NCBI RefSeq assembly: GCF_011601265.1
Contig: NZ_JAAOLX010000010.1
Span: 1-64,000 of the forward strand
Direction: 5' to 3'
Length of the DNA: 64,000 bases
DNA from: Iodobacter violaceini
GTDB taxonomy: Bacteria; Pseudomonadota; Gammaproteobacteria; Burkholderiales; Chitinibacteraceae
The translations under genes and the position numbers were made by a program. Positions within the stretch are counted from its first letter, which is position 1. Every line of letters starts with the position of its first letter. The notes under the pieces are model-generated. The model was not told where the DNA came from, made no database searches, and saw nothing but the letters and a program-made list of their open reading frames with translations. Below are positions 34,918-44,380 of the stretch, one piece after another.

Positions 34918-35489
34918 TTTTTGGTCGAAAAACGCCAAAAATAGAACAAATCAATACCGGGCGCTTAAAGCTTGTGCTGGCTGAGCCTGCACAGGCGGCG
35001 CTTTGGGCCAGCTTCCAGCAAGAAAACCGCAACCATCTTGCCCCCTGGGACCCGCAAAGGGATGAGGATTTTTTCACCCCTTTTGCCTGGCAGCTCAGGC
35101 TGGAAAACGCCAGGCTGCAATTTGAGCAGGGCACAGCAATTCACTGGGTATTGCTGGATGCTCACAGCACTGAAATGCTGGGGCAATGTAGTTTTAGTAA
35201 TATTGTTCAAGGGCCATTTATGGCCTGTCACTTAGGCTATTCACTTGCAGCTTGCGCGCAGGGCAAGGGCCTGATGAAAGAAGCCTTGGATGCGGCGATT
35301 GAACACCTGTTTCGCACCCGGGATTTGCACCGCATTATGGCTAACCATCTGCCGCATAATCTGCGCAGCGCCAGGCTGTTGCAAAGCTTAGGTTTTGAGA
35401 AAGAAGGCTATGCGCGTTCTTACTTAAAAATCGCCGGACAATGGCAGGATCATGTTTTAAACTCACTAATTAACCCAGCTCATATGTGA
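34914..35489 (+). CDS. GNAT-family N-acetyltransferase, RimJ-like
   Basis: 191 residues. The order RLKLVLAEPAQAALWASF, WVLLDAHSTEMLGQCSFSNI, HLGYSLAACAQGKGLMKEAL (acetyl-CoA loop) and LFRTRDLHRIMANHLPHNLRSARLLQSLGFEKEG follows the RimJ/RimL type that acetylates protein N-termini, usually ribosomal. The acetyl-CoA loop QGKGLM matches the Q/RxxGxG/A motif. Its start overlaps the stop of ubiK. Confidence 0.88.
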   Translation: MIFGRKTPKIEQINTGRLKLVLAEPAQAALWASFQQENRNHLAPWDPQRDEDFFTPFAWQLRLENARLQFEQGTAIHWVLLDAHSTEMLGQCSFSNIVQGPFMACHLGYSLAACAQGKGLMKEALDAAIEHLFRTRDLHRIMANHLPHNLRSARLLQSLGFEKEGYARSYLKIAGQWQDHVLNSLINPAHM

Positions 35490-35609
35490 GCTTCAACACA
35501 AACACCCGCAGCAAACACTGATGCAAGCTACTTTTACCTGTACCCGTACAAGGGCTCAGCTGTATATTCGCCCTCTCAAAATGTAATCTAATTGAAAGGA
35601 ATGCACAAA

Positions 35610-36305
35610 ATGCAAAAATACGCGGCAGAATTCTTTGGCACTTTCTGGCTGGTACTTGGCGGCTGCGGCAGTGCAGTTTTGGCAGCAGCCTTCCCCGCAC
35701 TGGGAATTGGCTTTGTGGGTGTTTCCTTAGCTTTTGGTCTGACCGTTCTGACCATGGCCTATGCAATAGGCCATATTTCTGGCTGCCATCTTAACCCTGC
35801 GGTTTCTATAGGACTTTGGGCGGCCAAACGCTTCCCTGCGAATCAACTTATCCCTTATATCGTTGCCCAGGTTGCAGGCGGGATTGTGGCAGCAACCGTG
35901 CTGTATTTTATTGTGACCGGTAAAGCAGATTTCACAACCCTGGGTGGCTTTGCTTCAAATGGCTACGGCGAGTACTCACCAGGTAAGTTCTCCATGGCCG
36001 CAGCACTGATTACCGAAGTGGTCATGACCATGATGTTTCTGATCATTATTCTGGGTGCAACAGACAAACGCGCCCCGCAGGGCTTTGCCCCCATCGCAAT
36101 TGGTTTGGGCCTCACTCTGATTCACCTGATCAGCATTCCCGTAACCAACACTTCGGTGAACCCGGCCCGCAGTACTGCTGTCGCTCTGTTTGCAGGCGAA
36201 TTTGCTATCGGCCAGCTATGGTTGTTCTGGCTTGCTCCAATTGCAGGTGCCATCTTAGGTGCCGTGATTTACCGCTTTATTGGTAATGAAGATCAGCCTG
36301 CTTAA
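35610..36305 (+). CDS. aqpZ: Aquaporin Z
   Basis: 231 residues from ATG 35610, placed nine bases after AAAGGA; two earlier ATGs are too close to it. Six membrane helices and two half-helices with the NPA motifs ([13 protein letters not shown] and [12 protein letters not shown]). The selectivity-filter pattern with His in helix 5 ([16 protein letters not shown]) and Arg after the second NPA indicates a water-specific channel. It is a single gene with its own promoter. Confidence 0.95.
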   Translation: MQKYAAEFFGTFWLVLGGCGSAVLAAAFPALGIGFVGVSLAFGLTVLTMAYAIGHISGCHLNPAVSIGLWAAKRFPANQLIPYIVAQVAGGIVAATVLYFIVTGKADFTTLGGFASNGYGEYSPGKFSMAAALITEVVMTMMFLIIILGATDKRAPQGFAPIAIGLGLTLIHLISIPVTNTSVNPARSTAVALFAGEFAIGQLWLFWLAPIAGAILGAVIYRFIGNEDQPA

Positions 36306-36375
36306 GCGGGTTGTTAAAGGCGCGACTTAATCCCGAGCGCGCTATGTTGGGCTACTTTTGAACAAGGATGCAGCA

Positions 36376-36831
36376 ATGAAAGCCATACCTCATGGATACC
36401 ATACCGCAACGCCTTACTTGATAGTCAACAACGCAGTGAGCGCCATTGAGTTTTATAAAAGCGCCTTTAACGCCACCGAAGTCATGCACCTGGCTGACCC
36501 AAGCGGCAAAATCGCTCACGCCGAAGTTAAAATTGGCGATTCATCGATTATGCTGGCCGACGAACATCCGGACATGGGCTATGTAAGCCCGGCCGCTCTG
36601 GGTAATTCGCCAGTGAGCATCATGCTGTATGTAGAAAATGTTGATGCTGCTTTTGAGCAGGCGATTAAGCACGGTGCTGTTGAGCTGCGCGCCGTCAGCG
36701 ATCAGTTTTATGGCGATAGGATTGGTACATTAAAAGACCCGTTTGGCCATATCTGGAGCCTTGCTACGCATATTGAAGATGTGTCTCCGGATGAAATCAA
36801 TAAGCGCTTCGCGGCGTTTTTCACTCAGTAA
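36376..36831 (+). CDS. VOC-family (PhnB-like) protein
   Basis: 151 residues from ATG 36376, six bases after AAGGA. Two glyoxalase-type beta-alpha-beta modules: TPYLIVNNAVSAIEFYKSAF and MLYVENVDAAFEQAIKHGA, with the closing motif GTLKDPFGHIWSLATH. This arrangement is that of PhnB/bleomycin-resistance-like VOC proteins. The substrate is unknown. Confidence 0.85.
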   Translation: MKAIPHGYHTATPYLIVNNAVSAIEFYKSAFNATEVMHLADPSGKIAHAEVKIGDSSIMLADEHPDMGYVSPAALGNSPVSIMLYVENVDAAFEQAIKHGAVELRAVSDQFYGDRIGTLKDPFGHIWSLATHIEDVSPDEINKRFAAFFTQ

Positions 36832-36850
36832 ACACTGTTAATTCAAACGT

Positions 36851-36886
36851 AAAAAAGCCGATCTGTATCCGGATCGGCTTTTTTAC
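36851..36886. terminator. Shared terminator of the VOC gene and rnpB
   Basis: AAAAAAGCCGATC and GGATCGGCTTTTTT pair around a short loop, with runs on both sides serving the two converging transcripts. Confidence 0.9.
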
Positions 36887-36897
36887 TTATTCGGGTT

Positions 36898-37332
36898 GCG
36901 GAGCCGGCCGATAAGCCGGGTTTTGTAGCCTTGAGTTACCCCAAGGTGACAGTCATTCCTCTAGGCCCAGCATTGCTACTGGGCTCGTGCAACCTACCCG
37001 TAGACTCGGCGGGCCACCTCAACGTCTACTGCTTGGTCTTGCTCCGGATGGGGTTTACCCTGCCGTCCGTGTTACCACGTCCGCGGTGCGCTCTTACCGA
37101 CAAACCTCGCGGCCTGCATCCCTGACGGGAACACCTTTTCACCCTTACCTGATCCCAATCCGGCCTTGTTTCAATAAAGGCTTTCAACTTGGGCCATAGG
37201 CGGTTCAGCTCTCTGTTGCACTTTCCGTCGCCTTGCAACGCCCGGTCGTTAACCGGCATCCTGCCCTATGGAGCCCGGACTTTCCTCCCCCATACCCTAA
37301 AAGTATGGCAGCGACTGTCTGGCCTGCTCCGC
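36898..37332 (-). ncRNA. rnpB: RNase P RNA, bacterial class A
   Basis: Read on the minus strand it starts GCGGAGCAGGCCAGACAGTC, continues with the conserved GGGGGAGGAAAGTCCGGGCTCC block, GGGCAGG and the CGGCGACGGAAAGTGCAACAGAGA-type segment (here split as GGCGACGGAAAGTGC and AACAGAGAG), and ends CCCGGCTTATCGGCCGGCTCCGC. The ends pair as P1 (GCGGAGC with GCTCCGC at 36898-36904), which sets the limits. About 435 nt, normal for betaproteobacteria. It is the catalytic subunit that matures tRNA 5' ends. Confidence 0.95.
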
Positions 37333-37344
37333 AGCGGCGGATTA

Positions 37345-37848
37345 TCACACCTCTGAGGCCGCTTGTGCAAATGGCAAACCGCTTATTTGTGATAAATCAC
37401 CTGCCATTTGCTGCGCTTTAGCGATTCCCCGCTGGCTGGCAGGAAAATACGCGAACACAAAACGACGAGTGGTTTCTCCATCTTCGCTCTTAATCAGGCT
37501 AAGCCACACGCTATCTTTGCCAAAAACATTCGGCTCTTGCGTCAGCTCTACCCGCTCAAAAGCGCTCACAGGCTCGCTTTTACGCCAAAGTGGCAGCAAA
37601 CCCAGCAGCATAGTGCGACGCTCAAGAATGGTGCCGTCAGTAAATTGCTCACCCGGCAGGCCCCAAAAGATCAATCCCAAGGCGATCATGGAATACCAGA
37701 ACACGCCAAAGAAGTGGTTTTCAAAGTGACCCGAATCCACCAGCGGCTGCCCCCACCATGCGGCGGCAAGCATCACCATGCCAAATATCCACCATCCGGG
37801 TTTAGCCACAGCCCGGCTGACTAATATCGTTTTCAAACCAGCTTCCAA
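37345..37848 (-). CDS. Conserved-looking two-helix membrane protein, unknown function
   Basis: 167 residues with an unusual TTG start at 37848 ([18 protein letters not shown]), eight bases after GGGGAAG. Two hydrophobic helices ([15 protein letters not shown] and [21 protein letters not shown]) are followed by a soluble C-terminal part of about 100 residues resembling a PH-like beta domain ([22 protein letters not shown]). Its start overlaps the end of pyrC by 16 bases, so it is coupled to it. I do not recognise a named family. Confidence 0.65.
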   Translation of the reverse strand: MEAGLKTILVSRAVAKPGWWIFGMVMLAAAWWGQPLVDSGHFENHFFGVFWYSMIALGLIFWGLPGEQFTDGTILERRTMLLGLLPLWRKSEPVSAFERVELTQEPNVFGKDSVWLSLIKSEDGETTRRFVFAYFPASQRGIAKAQQMAGDLSQISGLPFAQAASEV

Positions 37849-38867
37849 TGGATTTCTTCCCCGGCACGTAATGGCACAACATTGTGCTCACCAAACGGAT
37901 AGCTGGCTGGCACCTGCCAGCTTTCTTTAACCAGTGTCACCGTACCGGTATTTTCTGGCAGGCCATAAAAAGCCGGACCGTTTTTAGAGGTAAAGGCTTC
38001 GAGTGAATCGAGCGCGCCTACCGATTCAAACGCTTCGGCATATAAAGCCAGCGCAGCATGGGCGGAGTAAATCCCTGCACAGCCGCAAGCGGCTTCTTTT
38101 GTGTGCTTGGCGTGCGGTGCGCTGTCGGTGCCGAGGAAGAATTTTTTGCTGCCGGATGTCACAGCAGCCAGCAGCGCACGGCGGTGTTCTTCGCGCTTCA
38201 ATACGGGCAGGCAGTAGTGATGCGGGCGAATTCCGCCAGTAAACAGCGCATTGCGGTTCATTAATAAGTGCTGAGGTGTAACCGTAGCGGCGATATTCGG
38301 GCCTGCCTTTAATACATATTCAGCTGCTTGTTTGGTGGTGATATGTTCAAACACAATTTTTAATTTAGGCAGGCGCTGCTGCAATACCATCAGCACGCTG
38401 TCAATAAAGGCCGCTTCACGATCGAATACATCCACCTGCGGATCGGTGACTTCGCCGTGCACTAAAAACGGCAGGCCCAGCTCGGCCATTTTTTCTAAGG
38501 CTGGCATGACTTTATCGAAGTTAGTCACGCCCGAATCTGAATTCGTTGTAGCCCCGGCAGGGTAAAGCTTTACCGCTTTGACAAAACCACTTTGCTTAGC
38601 TTTCACGACTTCTTCAGGAGTCAGATGATCAGTTAAATACAGCACCATCATCGGATCAAACTGCACGCCTGGAGGCAGGGCTTCCAAAATCCGCTGGCGA
38701 TAGGCAAATGCCGCATCGACGGTTGTTACAGGCGGTTTCAGATTAGGCATCACAATCGCGCGGGCGAATTCTTTAGCAGTATGTGGCAAAACGGCGGCCA
38801 TTAAATCGCCATCGCGTAAATGCAGATGCCAGTCATCAGGTTGGATAATTGTGATTGATTTGCTCAT
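37833..38867 (-). CDS. pyrC: Dihydroorotase
   Basis: 344 residues. Third step of pyrimidine synthesis: cyclises carbamoyl-aspartate to dihydroorotate with two zinc ions. Class II motifs: [10 protein letters not shown] (HxH zinc ligands), the carbamylated Lys region [35 protein letters not shown] and [17 protein letters not shown]. Full length for the E. coli PyrC type. Confidence 0.97.
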   Translation of the reverse strand: MSKSITIIQPDDWHLHLRDGDLMAAVLPHTAKEFARAIVMPNLKPPVTTVDAAFAYRQRILEALPPGVQFDPMMVLYLTDHLTPEEVVKAKQSGFVKAVKLYPAGATTNSDSGVTNFDKVMPALEKMAELGLPFLVHGEVTDPQVDVFDREAAFIDSVLMVLQQRLPKLKIVFEHITTKQAAEYVLKAGPNIAATVTPQHLLMNRNALFTGGIRPHHYCLPVLKREEHRRALLAAVTSGSKKFFLGTDSAPHAKHTKEAACGCAGIYSAHAALALYAEAFESVGALDSLEAFTSKNGPAFYGLPENTGTVTLVKESWQVPASYPFGEHNVVPLRAGEEIHWKLV

Positions 38868-38931
38868 ATATGGATTCTCAATATTTCAGTATTAGTGAAT
38901 AAGTAAACGTTTTATAGTTTTTCCTGGTCAC

Positions 38932-39171
38932 TTAGCGTTTGCGAATCAAAAACAAAAATTTATCGTCTTGCGGCCAGGTTTCGATCAGCTCGTGCCCGGT
39001 CTGACGGCAAAACGCGGTGAAATCGGTCGGCGTGGCCGGGTCGCTACAGATCACATGCAGCACTTCACCACTTTGCATCGTGGCAAGGGCCTTTTTAGTG
39101 CGCAGGATAGGCAACGGGCAATTAAGTCCGCTTAAATCGGCGGCTTGCTGGTGCTCCGGGCGGCTGGACAT
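38932..39171 (-). CDS. TusA-family sulfurtransferase
   Basis: 79 residues from ATG 39171, preceded by GGAGAC. LSGLNCPLPILRTKKAL carries the CPxP motif; C18 would hold the persulfide. The rest (GEVLHVICSDPATPTDFTAFCRQTGHELIE) is the usual two-layer fold. Proteins of this family pass sulfur to tRNA thiolation, molybdenum cofactor or other acceptors. Whether this is TusA itself or a paralogue cannot be told. Confidence 0.88.
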   Translation of the reverse strand: MSSRPEHQQAADLSGLNCPLPILRTKKALATMQSGEVLHVICSDPATPTDFTAFCRQTGHELIETWPQDDKFLFLIRKR

Positions 39172-39387
39172 GGATGTCTCCGATAAAAAGAACCATTGTA
39201 CCAAGCCAGCTCTTCTGCGTATGAACAAGAGCTGACAGTTCTTTCAGATTTATACTCGTCCCAGGCTGACAGCGACTATCTGCACAAGCTTAATTTCTGC
39301 TTAATCACGGCATGGTGCAATGCCCACACCTGATTTGCCTATAAATGAGTACCACAAAACAGACGTCACAAAGGATGGATAAGTAAT

Positions 39388-40311
39388 ATGAATGGCAAAG
39401 TCTCTGCCGAAAATACCCCCGACCGTGCAGCCGCAGCATCGCGCAGCACCTGGGTTAGCGTGGCGGTAAATATTATTCTGGCAAGCGCCCAGATTGTACT
39501 GGGCCTGTTTGCGCATTCTCAGGCACTGATTGCTGACGGGATTCATTCCCTCTCTGACCTTGTGGCCGATGGTGTGGTGCTTTTTGCCGGGCACCACAGC
39601 AAAAAAGATGCAGATGAAGATCACCCCTATGGCCACCAGCGCTTTGAAACCGCAGCCTCACTGATTATTGGCCTGATTTTGCTGGCAGTGGGCATAGGCA
39701 TGCTTTGGGCGGCATTTAATAAGCTTGAAGCACCTGAAACCATTCAAAAAGTACACATCATCGCGCTGTGGGTAGCGGGTGCGGCGCTGATTGCTAAAGA
39801 GCTGCTGTTCAGATATATGCTGAATGTGGCCAAGCGGGTGAAATCCAGCATGCTGATCGCCAATGCCTGGCACGCCCGCTCGGATGCTGCATCGTCGCTG
39901 GTAGTGGGCCTCGGCATTATTGGTAATTTGCTGGGTTATCCGATTCTGGATCCGATTGCGGCGCTCTTAGTGGGCTTTATGATCAGTAAAATGGGCTGGC
40001 AATTTAGCTGGGATGCCCTGCACGATTTAATGGACAGAGCGGCGGACGATGATGAAGTGCAGGCCATCAGACAAACCCTCATCAGCACGCCTGGCGTGCT
40101 GGGTGTACACGATCTGCGCACACGCAAAATGGGCGACATGATTGTGGTCGATGCGCATATCGAAGTAGAAGCGCTGATTACCGTAGAAGCAGGCCACGAT
40201 ATCGCCGTAGAAGCGCGGCAACGCGTGATGCAGCGGCACCGGGTGCTTAATTTGATGACGCATCTGGATCCATCCCAAAGGCCTGATTTAGATCATCATC
40301 CCCTGGCCTGA
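39388..40311 (+). CDS. Cation diffusion facilitator (FieF-like)
   Basis: 307 residues, six membrane helices and a C-terminal cytoplasmic metal domain. The HSLSDLVADGVVLFAGHHSKKDADEDHPYGHQRFE stretch, quoted here as HSLSD, DGVVL and HHSKKDADEDHPYGH, contains the metal-binding Asp/His pattern. SDAASSLVVGLG in helix 5 supplies the second half. It exports divalent metals such as Fe, Zn or Mn by proton antiport. Single gene with AAGGA upstream; a second, His-rich CDF lies at 43372-44349. Confidence 0.88.
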   Translation: MNGKVSAENTPDRAAAASRSTWVSVAVNIILASAQIVLGLFAHSQALIADGIHSLSDLVADGVVLFAGHHSKKDADEDHPYGHQRFETAASLIIGLILLAVGIGMLWAAFNKLEAPETIQKVHIIALWVAGAALIAKELLFRYMLNVAKRVKSSMLIANAWHARSDAASSLVVGLGIIGNLLGYPILDPIAALLVGFMISKMGWQFSWDALHDLMDRAADDDEVQAIRQTLISTPGVLGVHDLRTRKMGDMIVVDAHIEVEALITVEAGHDIAVEARQRVMQRHRVLNLMTHLDPSQRPDLDHHPLA

Positions 40312-40414
40312 AACAGCAGGCTGCAATTTTTATTTAATCCTTCAAGCTTAAGTCTCGCTTAATGATGCTGTGTTGAAATGCAAGCTCTTCAACACACACC
40401 ACGAAGGAAACACC

Positions 40415-40684
40415 ATGAAAATCGCAGCCCTGATTGCAGTTGCCACCCTCGCAACCTCTTCCCTGACCATGGCCAGTGCAAATTGCACACCGCACCCAAA
40501 GGCTGAATGGCTAAGCCCAAGTGACGCCCAAAGCAAGATTGTGGCCATGGGTTACAAAATCAAAAAATTCAAAACATCCGGCGAATGCTACGAAATCTAT
40601 GGCTGGAATAAAGAAGGCAAAAAAGCCGAAGTCTATTTCGACACCAAAACACTGGACATCGTTAAATCTGAGATCGGCGATTAA
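40415..40684 (+). CDS. Small periplasmic PepSY-like protein
   Basis: 89 residues from ATG 40415 with AAGGA upstream. A signal peptide (MKIAALIAVATLATSSLTMA) precedes one PepSY module: WLSPSDAQSKIVAMGYKIKKFK, ECYEIYGWNKEGKKAEVYFD and TLDIVKSEIGD. It is the first gene of a plus-strand run with cytochrome b561, a two-component system and a CDF transporter. PepSY plus cytochrome b561 pairs are common in such regulons. The exact role is not known. Confidence 0.85.
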   Translation: MKIAALIAVATLATSSLTMASANCTPHPKAEWLSPSDAQSKIVAMGYKIKKFKTSGECYEIYGWNKEGKKAEVYFDTKTLDIVKSEIGD

Positions 40685-40852
40685 TTTTCGCACCGATAAA
40701 ATATGAGGAGCAGGCTCAGGCCACTCCTCTTATTTTAAATACATGCCGCAAAGCTTTTAACGCTGGCTGTCTCAGCCAGGTTTTCACGTTAACAACAACG
40801 CCTGCCAAAACCAGGCACTGGCGCTGTTAATCATGCCGGGAAGGATTCAATC

Positions 40853-41395
40853 ATGAATCGAGTTAAAGTCTGGGACCCGCTGGTGCGCGTATTCCACTGG
40901 AGCCTGGCCATTGCAGTTTTAGGCAATTTTTTGAACGAAGAAGGCGCAATCTGGCACCGCTGGGAAGGCTATACAGCACTGGGCATTGTATGCCTTCGCA
41001 TTATCTGGGGGTTTATTGGCAGCCGCCATGCCCGCTTTAGCGATTGGTTTCCCAGCCCCAAACGGGTGATTCCCTATGTACAAGCCATGCGCCGTGGCGA
41101 GCACCCGCGTTTTTTGGGCCACAATCCGGCAGGAGCCGTGATGATGCTGTTTTTATTGATCATGGTCTTAGCCATGGGCGGCACGGGCTATATGATGGGA
41201 ACAGACGCATTTTTTGGTGAAGAATGGCTGGAAGAACTGCATGAGGTATTGGCTTACACCTTATTAAGCGGTGCAGGCTTACATATTGCTGCAGCGCTTT
41301 TAGAAAGCTGGCGGCATAAAGAAAACCTGCCTGCTGCGATGATTCACGGCTATAAACGAGCAGAAATACCCGACATAAAAGAGGAACACAGCTGA
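40853..41395 (+). CDS. Cytochrome b561-type membrane haem protein
   Basis: 180 residues, four hydrophobic helices. The N-terminus VKVWDPLVRVFHWSLAIAVL is the standard start of the di-haem cytochrome b561/Ni-hydrogenase b-subunit family; further haem His candidates are in IWHRWEGYTALG and ELHEVLAYTLLSGAGLHI. It moves electrons across or within the inner membrane. GGAAGG lies upstream. It ends 27 bases before the response regulator. Confidence 0.88.
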   Translation: MNRVKVWDPLVRVFHWSLAIAVLGNFLNEEGAIWHRWEGYTALGIVCLRIIWGFIGSRHARFSDWFPSPKRVIPYVQAMRRGEHPRFLGHNPAGAVMMLFLLIMVLAMGGTGYMMGTDAFFGEEWLEELHEVLAYTLLSGAGLHIAAALLESWRHKENLPAAMIHGYKRAEIPDIKEEHS

Positions 41396-41422
41396 GGCTG
41401 CTGTGCCTTATAAAGGATCTCC

Positions 41423-42088
41423 ATGCGCTTACTCCTGGTTGAAGATGATACTCTCCTCGGCGATGGCATTGCCGAGGGCTTAACTGACGCAGGCTTTGTA
41501 GTCGACTGGTTAAAAGATGGCGAATCAGCAAAACTGGCGCTGATGACCGAGCACAGCTTTGATGGCGTGGTGCTCGATATTGGCCTGCCACGTATGGATG
41601 GCCTGCAGCTTCTGGCATGGATACGCCGTGAACGCGGCCATTTGCCGGTATTGCTGCTCACGGCCAGAGACAGCATTGAAGATCGCATCAAGGGCCTCGA
41701 TGCAGGCGCGGATGATTATCTGATCAAGCCCTTTGCGCTTGGCGAGCTTTGCGCCAGGGTCAGAGCCCTCGTACGCCGGGGCAAGGGTAAGCATGATGGC
41801 GAGCTGTGCTGGCAGGATCTGGTACTTGATCCTGCTCATCAGTCGGTGCAACAAGCAGGCCAGACACTCAACCTGACAGCGATGGAATACCGCCTGCTGC
41901 ATCTTTTAATGGCGAACCATCCGCACTATTTGTCCCGCCCGCAGCTGGAAGAAAAACTCTATGGCTGGCAGCAGGATATTGAAAGCAACACCCTCGATGT
42001 ACATCTCTCGCATTTACGCAAAAAACTCAATCATGTCGTGATACGCAATGCCCGTAACCTGGGATGGCGCCTGGAAGAAAAAGAATGA
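41423..42088 (+). CDS. OmpR/PhoB-family response regulator (QseB/PmrA-like)
   Basis: 221 residues. Receiver domain with acidic pocket E7-D8-D9, phosphoacceptor D52 (VVLDIGLP) and the lysine in DYLIKPFALGELCARVRA; C-terminal winged helix ending RKKLNHVVIRNARNLGWRLEE. The stop overlaps the kinase start (ATGA). Its position just before a kinase and a His-rich metal exporter suggests metal-dependent control of the run. Confidence 0.93.
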   Translation: MRLLLVEDDTLLGDGIAEGLTDAGFVVDWLKDGESAKLALMTEHSFDGVVLDIGLPRMDGLQLLAWIRRERGHLPVLLLTARDSIEDRIKGLDAGADDYLIKPFALGELCARVRALVRRGKGKHDGELCWQDLVLDPAHQSVQQAGQTLNLTAMEYRLLHLLMANHPHYLSRPQLEEKLYGWQQDIESNTLDVHLSHLRKKLNHVVIRNARNLGWRLEEKE

Positions 42089-43371
42089 GAAGCTGGCTGC
42101 AAAGTGCCTCGCTGGCCACAAGGCTTACCCTGCTGGTGCTCTTACTCACCTCGCTCACCTGGGCTGCATTCAGCGCCGTATTGCTTTACGAAACCCATGA
42201 TGAAATCAGCGAGCTGCTGGATAAACAGCTTTATGTCTATACCGACCTGCTCTGGCAAAGCCTGGGCGACGACGACGATTTACAGTTTGATCTGCGCCGC
42301 AAACCCGATCATCTGCCCCGAGTGGCCTTTAGCCTTTATAACAACAGCGGCAAGCTGCTGGTCTCCAGCAACGAGCATCCACTGCCTTTTCAGACCCTGC
42401 CCGAAAAAAAAACGCGCACCATCAACCTCGACGGCAATCATTGGGAAATTGCCATTCGCCAGGATAAGGAGCGCCAGCTTATTGTGGGTGAGCCCCATCA
42501 AAAACGCGATAAGCTGATCGACGAAATCGTCGGCTATGTAGGCATGACAGCAGGGCTGGCATTAGCGATTTTATTGCCACTATTATTGCTGGCCATCCGG
42601 CACGGCCTGCTCCCCCTTAAAGCGGTCGATGCCGAGCTTGCACGCCGCGCGCCTGATAACCTGGAAGCACTCACCCTGCCAGTGCCGCGCGAAATTGCAC
42701 CGCTGCGCGACCGGCTTAATACGCTTTTTGCCCAGGTGAATGACACGCTGGAAAAAGAGCGGCGTTTTACTGCAGATGCCGCCCACGAGCTGCGTACCCC
42801 GCTAGCCGGATTGCGTGTACAAATCGAGCTGGCCCAGGGCAGCCCGCGCCCCGCTACCCGAGAAAAAGCGCTCACACAAGCCTTGCTCGGTGTAGATCGC
42901 AGCACGCATTTGGTCGCACAGCTTTTAGAGCTGGCACGCCTTGACTATGCAACAGTAAAAACCGGACTCAGTATCGATATGGCTCAGCTTGCCCGGCAAG
43001 CCTTACAAGATGCCGGACTGCCGCAAACCTGCTTACATACTGGCAATGTTTGGACATGGCATGGCCATGCAGGATTACTGGCGCTGTTACTGCGTAATTT
43101 GCTGGATAACGCCAGGCGCTACGCGGGTGAAAATGCGGCCATCACAATTAAGATCCATCAAAACGCCATCAGCATTAGCGACAATGGCCCCGGCGTTCCA
43201 CCCGAGGTACTGGCCCGCTTAGGTGAGCGCTTTTACCGGCCTCCCGGCCAAAGCCAGACGGGTGCCGGGCTGGGCTTATCCATCGTGCACAGAATTGCAG
43301 AATTACACCAGGCCAGCATCACCCTCACCAGCGATCAGGGTTTTCAAGTCACAATCCGTCAGGAAAAATAA
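42085..43371 (+). CDS. Sensor histidine kinase (QseC/PmrB-like)
   Basis: 428 residues from ATG 42085, overlapping the regulator's stop. Two membrane helices (residues about 14-35 and 150-172) flank a short periplasmic sensor with an acidic run GDDDDLQFD and few His, then a HAMP-like linker. The phosphoacceptor is H234 in FTADAAHELRTPLAGL. The ATPase boxes follow: LRNLLDNARRY (N), ISDNGPGVP (G1) and GAGLGLSIV (G2). Phosphorylates the neighbouring regulator. Confidence 0.93.
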   Translation: MRSWLQSASLATRLTLLVLLLTSLTWAAFSAVLLYETHDEISELLDKQLYVYTDLLWQSLGDDDDLQFDLRRKPDHLPRVAFSLYNNSGKLLVSSNEHPLPFQTLPEKKTRTINLDGNHWEIAIRQDKERQLIVGEPHQKRDKLIDEIVGYVGMTAGLALAILLPLLLLAIRHGLLPLKAVDAELARRAPDNLEALTLPVPREIAPLRDRLNTLFAQVNDTLEKERRFTADAAHELRTPLAGLRVQIELAQGSPRPATREKALTQALLGVDRSTHLVAQLLELARLDYATVKTGLSIDMAQLARQALQDAGLPQTCLHTGNVWTWHGHAGLLALLLRNLLDNARRYAGENAAITIKIHQNAISISDNGPGVPPEVLARLGERFYRPPGQSQTGAGLGLSIVHRIAELHQASITLTSDQGFQVTIRQEK

Positions 43372-44349
43372 ATGCCGCATCAACACGAACATCCGCACGA
43401 TCAGCCCGGCGGGCATAACGAGCACCATGATCACACCTTTGATCACGCCCATCACCATCACGACCATGGCAAGCCCAGCTCGCAAAAGCGGCTGCTGCTG
43501 GCACTGATTATTACCGGTGGCTTTGGAGTTGTTGAGTTAGCAGGTGGGGTGATGACCGGCTCGCTGGCCCTGATTTCAGATGCGGGCCATATGTTTACCG
43601 ACGCCGCTGCGCTGCTCTTAGCGCTGATTGCCAATCTGATTGGCCAGCGGCCCGCCAATGCAGACAACTCCTATGGTTATGCCAGGGCAGAGGTGATTGG
43701 CGCGCTGATCAACAGCCTTGTGATGATTGCACTGGTGGTGTGGATTGTGGTGGAAGCGGTCAGCCGCTTGCTCAATCCTCATCCTGTTAACGGCATGGGC
43801 GTAATGATTATCGCGGTGATTGGTCTTGTCGTGAACATCATTTCGGCATGGCAGCTATCGCACGACCACGATAATCTGAACAGCCGTGCGGCGATGATTC
43901 ATGTGCTGGGCGATTTACTGGGATCGGTTGCGGCGATTACCGCTGGTGCGGTGATTTACTTTACCGGCTGGAAGGCAATTGATCCGATTTTATCGGTGGT
44001 GGTATCCATGCTGATTCTGCGCTCTACCTGGAATCTGCTACGCCAGGCCACCCATGTTTTAATGGAAGGCGTGCCGCATCACCTGAATCTGGAAGAAATT
44101 GGCGCCGCTCTGGCCTCTGAAAAGGGCGTGGTTCAGGTGAATGATCTGCATGTCTGGAATATATCCGGTGGCAAAGTGGCACTTTCAGCGCATATTGTGA
44201 TCGAAAAACCAGAAACATGGCCCTTGCAGCTGCAACATATCAACCATATGCTGGGCGAACATTACGGCATACAACATATTACCCTGCAGGCCACATGGTT
44301 TAGTATTCGTCCCACGCGTAGTATTCCTATTCGCCGGATTCCACACTGA
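43372..44349 (+). CDS. His-rich CDF cation efflux transporter (ZitB/CzcD-like)
   Basis: 325 residues; the ATG abuts the kinase stop, so it is coupled to it. The N-terminus is a metal-binding tail (HQHEHPHDQPG, HNEHHDHTFDHAHHHHDHG). Six membrane helices follow with the conserved SLALISDAGHMFTDAAALLL and HVLGDLLGSVAAI pairs whose His/Asp ligands bind zinc. Probably exports zinc or cobalt/cadmium. It is the likely output of the upstream two-component system. Confidence 0.92.
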   Translation: MPHQHEHPHDQPGGHNEHHDHTFDHAHHHHDHGKPSSQKRLLLALIITGGFGVVELAGGVMTGSLALISDAGHMFTDAAALLLALIANLIGQRPANADNSYGYARAEVIGALINSLVMIALVVWIVVEAVSRLLNPHPVNGMGVMIIAVIGLVVNIISAWQLSHDHDNLNSRAAMIHVLGDLLGSVAAITAGAVIYFTGWKAIDPILSVVVSMLILRSTWNLLRQATHVLMEGVPHHLNLEEIGAALASEKGVVQVNDLHVWNISGGKVALSAHIVIEKPETWPLQLQHINHMLGEHYGIQHITLQATWFSIRPTRSIPIRRIPH

Positions 44350-44380
44350 CAAGCAGACAAACAATATTTTCAGGATAAAT

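Noticed and set aside
36931-37259. Small open frames on both strands in the rnpB region
   Set aside because: The sequence is the RNase P RNA; the frames have no protein-like features.
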